64,000 nt of DNA, from assembly GCA_030549335.1 (NCBI GenBank), contig CM060187.1, positions 4,340,001-4,404,000 of the forward strand, written 5' to 3'. Shown in pieces: positions 58,430 to 64,000 of this stretch (positions are counted from its first letter, which is position 1; every line of letters starts with the position of its first letter). Source of the DNA: Pontederia crassipes (lineage: Eukaryota > Streptophyta > Magnoliopsida > Commelinales > Pontederiaceae). The translations under genes and the position numbers were made by a program. The notes below the pieces were generated by a model. It worked only from the letters and a program-made list of their open reading frames with translations. It did not search any database and was not told the DNA's origin.

Positions 58430-58441
58430 ATCCTTGTAGTG
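58430..58441 (+). mobile_element. CACTA transposon right terminus
   Basis: ATCCTTGTAGTG, reverse complement CACTACAAGGAT, is a standard En/Spm-type end. With the tandem subterminal units before it and the TNP1-like remnant at 55.4-56.1 kb on the minus strand, a CACTA element probably occupies much of 54.8-58.4 kb. The matching left end was not found. Confidence 0.5.
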
Positions 58442-58679
58442 AACTTTGATAACGCGTACTACACAAATATGAACCAAAGTAGCACAAATAACCCCCTCTC
58501 CCGAGTTTTTTTTTCTTTTCCTCTTTCTTACTCTCCGGCTCTCTTTCAGTGACCCCGTAGCTCCGGCCAAGTGGCCTTAGCAAGTCCACTGCCCGTCCTC
58601 ATCCAGCAATGAGTACTTTGCTTACTCTCTCTTCCTCCTCTCACAAAGTTAACACACAAGAGTCTCAAATTTATATGGT

Positions 58680-59323
58680 CTGCTGAATGTGAGAGAAGTT
58701 TTTAGGAACACAAGAAGAGACTTACAAATGCTTCAGTGTTAAAAATCCCATCTGGCACCGATGGGTTTGTTATATATAGTGATGCTTCTCGGAAGGGCTT
58801 AGGCAGTGTTTTAATGCAAAATGATCGGGTAGTTACATATGCATCAAGATAACTAGAAGTTTATGAGAAAATAATCTTGATTTGGAGTTTGCTGCCATAA
58901 TCTTTGCACTAAAAATTTGGAGGCATTATCTGTATGGAGCAACGTTTGAAATATTTACCGACCACAAGAGTATGAAATATTTATTCTTGCAGGAGTTAAA
59001 TATGAGGCAGAGAAGATGGATGAATTTGTTAAAGGACTACGACTACTCTATCCAATATCATCCAGGCAAAGCGAATACAATAACAAATGCATTAGGTAGA
59101 AAGTTAGACTTCTTAGATAATATGATGGTTAACGAGTGGAAGCTTTTGGAAGAACTAAGGATTCAAGTTTCAAATTTATAGCAAAGACTCCTAATGGACT
59201 CTTAGCTACAATGAAAGTGGAACCCATGTGGATAAAAAAAATCAAAGAAGCTCAGGAGAAGGATCTTAAGTACATGCATTTCAAACCACAAGGAAAGGAG
59301 AACAAAATACTATGTGCCTGGTT

Positions 59324-59348
<25 letters not shown>
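58680..59348 (+). pseudogene. Ty3-type pol fragment (RT thumb and RNase H)
   Basis: Near-continuous reading with a few stops: VIYSDASRKGLGSVLMQ (start of Ty3 RNase H), then [19 protein letters not shown] (from 58879), [27 protein letters not shown] and [16 protein letters not shown]. In active elements the last motif is usually 'ADALSRK', so the catalytic-region Asp is Asn here. RNase H removes element RNA during reverse transcription. Sequence after about 59323 runs into an LTR in the opposite orientation, which truncates the gene. The pattern is Ty3 rather than a plant pararetrovirus. Confidence 0.8.
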
Positions 59349-61003
<1,655 letters not shown>

Positions 61004-61029
61004 TTCTACTCCCTTAAAAAAATTCGTCC

Positions 61030-61925
61030 TCGAAATTTAACGCACCTTAATGACCAAACAAATATGGATATGGCTCGCACATGTCTTAGCTCAGTCTCCC
61101 ATGTGGCTTCCTCAAACATTATGATGTTTCCATAGGACCTTAATCAAGGGAATTCTTTTAGACCAATGCACTTGCACTTGCTCCTTTCAATCCAAAATAC
61201 GTATTGATTGTTCGATATACGACATGTCTTCCTTCAACTCAATGAGCTCATATTCAATAACATGTGATGGATCTGGCTCATACCTTCGTAGCATAGATAC
61301 ATGAAATACATCGTGCACATTTCCATATGAGGAGGTAGGGGCAAATGGTACGCAAGTAATTTAACTCGCTTAAGTTTTTTGAATGGTCCTATGTATCTCG
61401 AACTTAGTTTTCCTTTCTTTCTAAACCTCATAACACTTTTTGACGGGGATAGCTTTAAGAAGACATGATCGCCTTGCTGAAACTCAAGAGGACTTCGACG
61501 ATTATCAGCATAACTCTTGATTTATTCTGTGCCTCTTTAAGCTTTTCCTAAACAACCTTGATCTTCTCGATAGTGGTTTGAACTAATATTGGACCTATTA
61601 GTTGTTTGTCACCAATTTATTCCCAACAAATAGGAGATCTACAACTTCTTCCATACATTTCCTCATATGGTTCCATTTCAAACTGCTATGATAGCTATTG
61701 TTGTATGTGAATTCCGCAAGAGCTTTATTATCATCTCCATTTCCAACAAAGTCCAAAACTCATGCACAAAGCATATCTTCTATAGTTTGAATAGTCATTT
61801 CTGATTGTCCATTCGTTTGAGGATGAAAGGCAAAACTAAAATGCAACTTTATGCGCAAAGCTATTTGTAATGATGTCCAAAAATGTGATGTGAAATGAGG
61901 GTCTCGATCAGAGATAATACTAGGT
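61030..61925 (-). pseudogene. Ty3-type integrase C-terminal half
   Basis: On the minus strand: [19 protein letters not shown] (about 61860-61920, the DDE core line with its Asp), [20 protein letters not shown] with a preserved catalytic-region Glu, then VLDFVGN...ALAEFTYNNSYHSS. After stops the C-terminus reads MRFRKKGKLSSRYIGPFKKL (61375-61431). Integrase would have joined the element cDNA to the genome. The upstream half (zinc finger, RT) is missing beyond 61925. The 3' LTR follows at 61003, so this is the 3' end of a decayed Ty3 element. Confidence 0.8.
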
Positions 61926-61929
61926 GGTT

Positions 61930-62220
61930 GTGGTTGTGTGAATACTAGGGTTTGTTACATACTTTTAATGATCAATATAAACTTCGTGATTTGATAATCT
62001 ATGTTATCATTTTCACGTGTTATCTAGAGGAACTATACACAATTTTCATAATTTCATTTGATCATCGTGAACTTTGATTTATATCATGATTTAAATTGAG
62101 GTTGTGACAAGTGGGTACTCCTTGGATTTCGTGATTCAATAGAAGACTTGGCTAATACTACAAGGCCTCCTGACATGTGCCCAACGTGGCCTCACTCACA
62201 TCATGATTTGCTCGAATTTA
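61930..62220. other. Stretch between integrase fragment and LINE tail
   Basis: No feature was supported; it may be earlier LINE sequence. Confidence 0.3.
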
Positions 62221-62480
62221 GACTCTCTGGTGTAGATCGTTAAGAGGGTTGCCTTGGAAGCTTTGTGGCATTTTGGCGGAAATTTGGGACACTCTACGTA
62301 CGTTATCCTCGTTCCTAGGACATTTAACACTGCTGCTAACTGCTTAGATTTTTTTAGAAGCCAATATGTTAAGTATTATTGGGATGATGGCCACCCTCCT
62401 GGCCTAGTCCATATTTTGTAAAATTACTCTTTGAGTCTTTCTACTTAATGCATTTACCTTTTTTTTCTAAAAGAAAAGTC
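62220..62480 (+). pseudogene. LINE 3' end (RNase H C-terminus)
   Basis: YVILVPRTFNTAANCLDFF (about 62298-62360) resembles the 'HVPRxxNxAADxLAKxG' end of the RVT_3-type RNase H in plant L1 elements. A WDDGHPP line and a stop follow, then an A/T-rich tail region. No upstream domains were recognised and the match rests on a short motif. Confidence 0.45.
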
Positions 62481-62489
62481 AATAATATT

Positions 62490-63640
62490 CAAGGATGGTA
62501 AAAAAATTTGCTTTATATATATATAGAAATAAATGTTGATCATCAACCAAGTCAAAACAGTTGACATATTCATGCATGAATGCATGCATTTTGTTTCCAC
62601 ATTTACTCTTTGTAGTTTGTTTCCAACTCATATACCAAAGTTCTTTGCTTCTATTCATCATAAAAAAGAGTTCTTTCCTTTCACTTCACTAAAATATAAT
62701 TAAGACACTATGGTGCCTAATTGGTAGTTTCAACCAACCAAATAATACTAAATTTGTGTTATGACATCAGAGACTTTTTCTTTTAACAAGTCTATTGCTT
62801 GCTCAAAGGTAAACTAATTAAAAATTGAAGTATTTTTTGTGGACCAATTTGTTCATAAAAATATTTCATCTGTCACAAACGTTGTAGAAAGAGATCAACT
62901 CGACTGGAAAAACATGGACTCAAACATGAATTTGTGTTATATGTTGCGAAAGAAAGAAGTCCGCCACAAGTTTTGTGGCTGAATTCTGCCACAAAACATT
63001 TGTTTGTAGCGCTTTATATTTTTACAAAGAATTGTCCCCGCAAAAATATCATATAAAATTTTAACTCTTTATATTATTTTTTTGTAATCATTTAAATGCA
63101 ATAAATACAAATACAAACATTAAAATAGGCTATGGAATGCCCTTAACATAATATCTCCGTTTGTTTAAAATTTATTATGTGTTGTATGTCTGTTCACTCT
63201 ATTTATGCAATGTCCATAACATAATGCAAAGAAAAATTCTAAAGTATACAAAGTTGCACACGTTCTACAAATTAAATTGTTCGCCTTATCATTACTATCT
63301 TGGTTCTTTATGGAAGCTGTAGAACTTATATACATTTTTGTCAATTGTCTTTGTTGAGTATATTGAGAGCGTACAAAACATCATTACATCTTCTTTTATT
63401 GCTTGATACTTATATTATATGTGCATAATTTTAGTAATGAATGATTTAATTTTTTTTATCATCTAAGCATCTTTTCTTATTTGCAGTTCCTGCAGGATAA
63501 CAGCAACAACAACATCATCGTACTTATCTCCGATAGCACAAGTCATCGAGCTAAAAGGACTTCTTCTCATATCAGTTTAACTTGTAGCAGTACCGGTTAA
63601 TCCAGTTTAAATCATTCACGTATCGGTTGTGCATTAGTGT
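62490..63640. other. AT-rich intergenic stretch
   Basis: No supported gene or transposon boundary. Confidence 0.35.
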
Positions 63641-63647
63641 AAAAGGA

Positions 63648-63816
63648 TGTTAGGTGTAGTTAATTCTCTCTCGAGCTGTTGTAATTCATTCTACTTTCAA
63701 TACAAATGTTTGCTTTCGTTCTCCTTTTCTATTCTTCCTTCGTCTTTTTTCTCTCTTTCTTCACCTTCTTCTCCGGCGACGTTCACTATAGAGCATCTCA
63801 TTGGAACTCATGGACA
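63648..63816 (+). repeat. Short Copia-type 5' LTR
   Basis: Starts TGTTAGGTGTAG and ends ...CTCATGGACA, followed at once by a primer-binding site. It includes a TTTCAATACAAATG line and a CT-rich stretch, as in short Copia LTRs (Ale/Retrofit type). The left edge is inferred from the TG start only. Confidence 0.5.
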
Positions 63817-63829
63817 TGGTATTAGAGCA
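63817..63829 (+). other. Primer-binding site
   Basis: TGGTATTAGAGCA, one base from the canonical TGGTATCAGAGCA complementary to initiator tRNA-Met. Confidence 0.6.
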
Positions 63830-63949
63830 AGGTGTTCACCAATCTGCTCGTTGGAGTTAGACGATGTTTTGTTGATGCTGTCAAGCACTACAAGGGAGCG
63901 CGTATGAAGCCAGATCGAGTCCAATATCTACCTCATAGACTTCACATGC

Positions 63950-64000
63950 GAGAATTGATAACAATATATGCTAGTAAGTGCACTAGTCGCTCAAGTAATA
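63950..64000 (+). repeat. Repeat shared with 47.99 kb, cut by the window edge
   Basis: GCACTAGTCGCTCAAGTAAT matches GCATTAGTCGCTCAAGTAAT at about 48028-48047, and the preceding 25 bases are also similar. It interrupts the start of the Copia-type internal region. Confidence 0.6.

Overview
The window looks like gene-poor nuclear DNA from a flowering plant. Two compact GC-rich genes sit in AT-rich sequence that is mostly retrotransposons, DNA transposons and MITEs in several layers of nesting. The strong GC bias of the two genes against an AT-rich background fits a monocot best, but this is an inference and no species is claimed.

Genes. (1) A 123-codon intronless gene at 14136-14507 (minus) encodes a SIAMESE-RELATED (SMR) cyclin-dependent kinase inhibitor. 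(2) A three-exon gene at 44084-45181 (plus) encodes a 308-aa group IId WRKY transcription factor. Its conserved heptapeptide reads WRKYEQK instead of WRKYGQK. Six W-box cores lie in the 1 kb upstream.

Layout. 0-0.2 kb: MULE transposase remnant. 1.1-5.7 kb: complete but gag-only Copia-type LTR retrotransposon with target-site duplication (TSD) GTAAC. 6.0-9.6 kb: decayed Copia pol, with a reverse transcriptase segment duplicated in tandem, and a putative LTR. 9.9-10.55 kb: TIR element with a GC-rich core. 11.9-13.15 kb: AT-rich MITE carrying a CACTA end. 14.1-14.9 kb: SMR gene. 16.6-17.4 kb: long-TIR MITE. 18.2-19.96 kb: unassigned, low-copy-looking sequence.

20.6-28.2 kb: a minus-strand L1-type LINE split by a 1.86-kb CACTA element (TSD ATA) and a 1.64-kb solo LTR (TSD ATTAC). 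Subtracting the insertions leaves about 4.0 kb, the normal size of a plant L1 ORF2.

28.7-32.7 kb: unclassified repeats. 32.7-39.5 kb: probable large, decayed CACTA-type element with its own insertions. 40.1-40.9 kb: TIR element. 42.3-46.4 kb: the WRKY gene bracketed by inverted copies of one MITE family. 48.6-49.4 kb: Ty3 gag remnant. 49.5-52.1 kb: solo LTR (TSD AATAT). 54.0-54.8 kb: TIR element with palindromic tips. 55.4-56.1 kb: CACTA TNP1-like remnant. 57.8-58.4 kb: 195-bp tandem triplication ending in a CACTA terminus. 58.7-61.9 kb: two Ty3 fragments in opposite orientation. 62.2-62.5 kb: LINE tail. 63.6 kb to the end: short Copia-type LTR.

The two genes have no evident operon-like or functional linkage. 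All transposon coding regions seen carry stops or frameshifts. The most notable features are the variant WRKY heptapeptide, the nested LINE, and TIR elements whose tips are themselves palindromes. I found no clearly new gene system.
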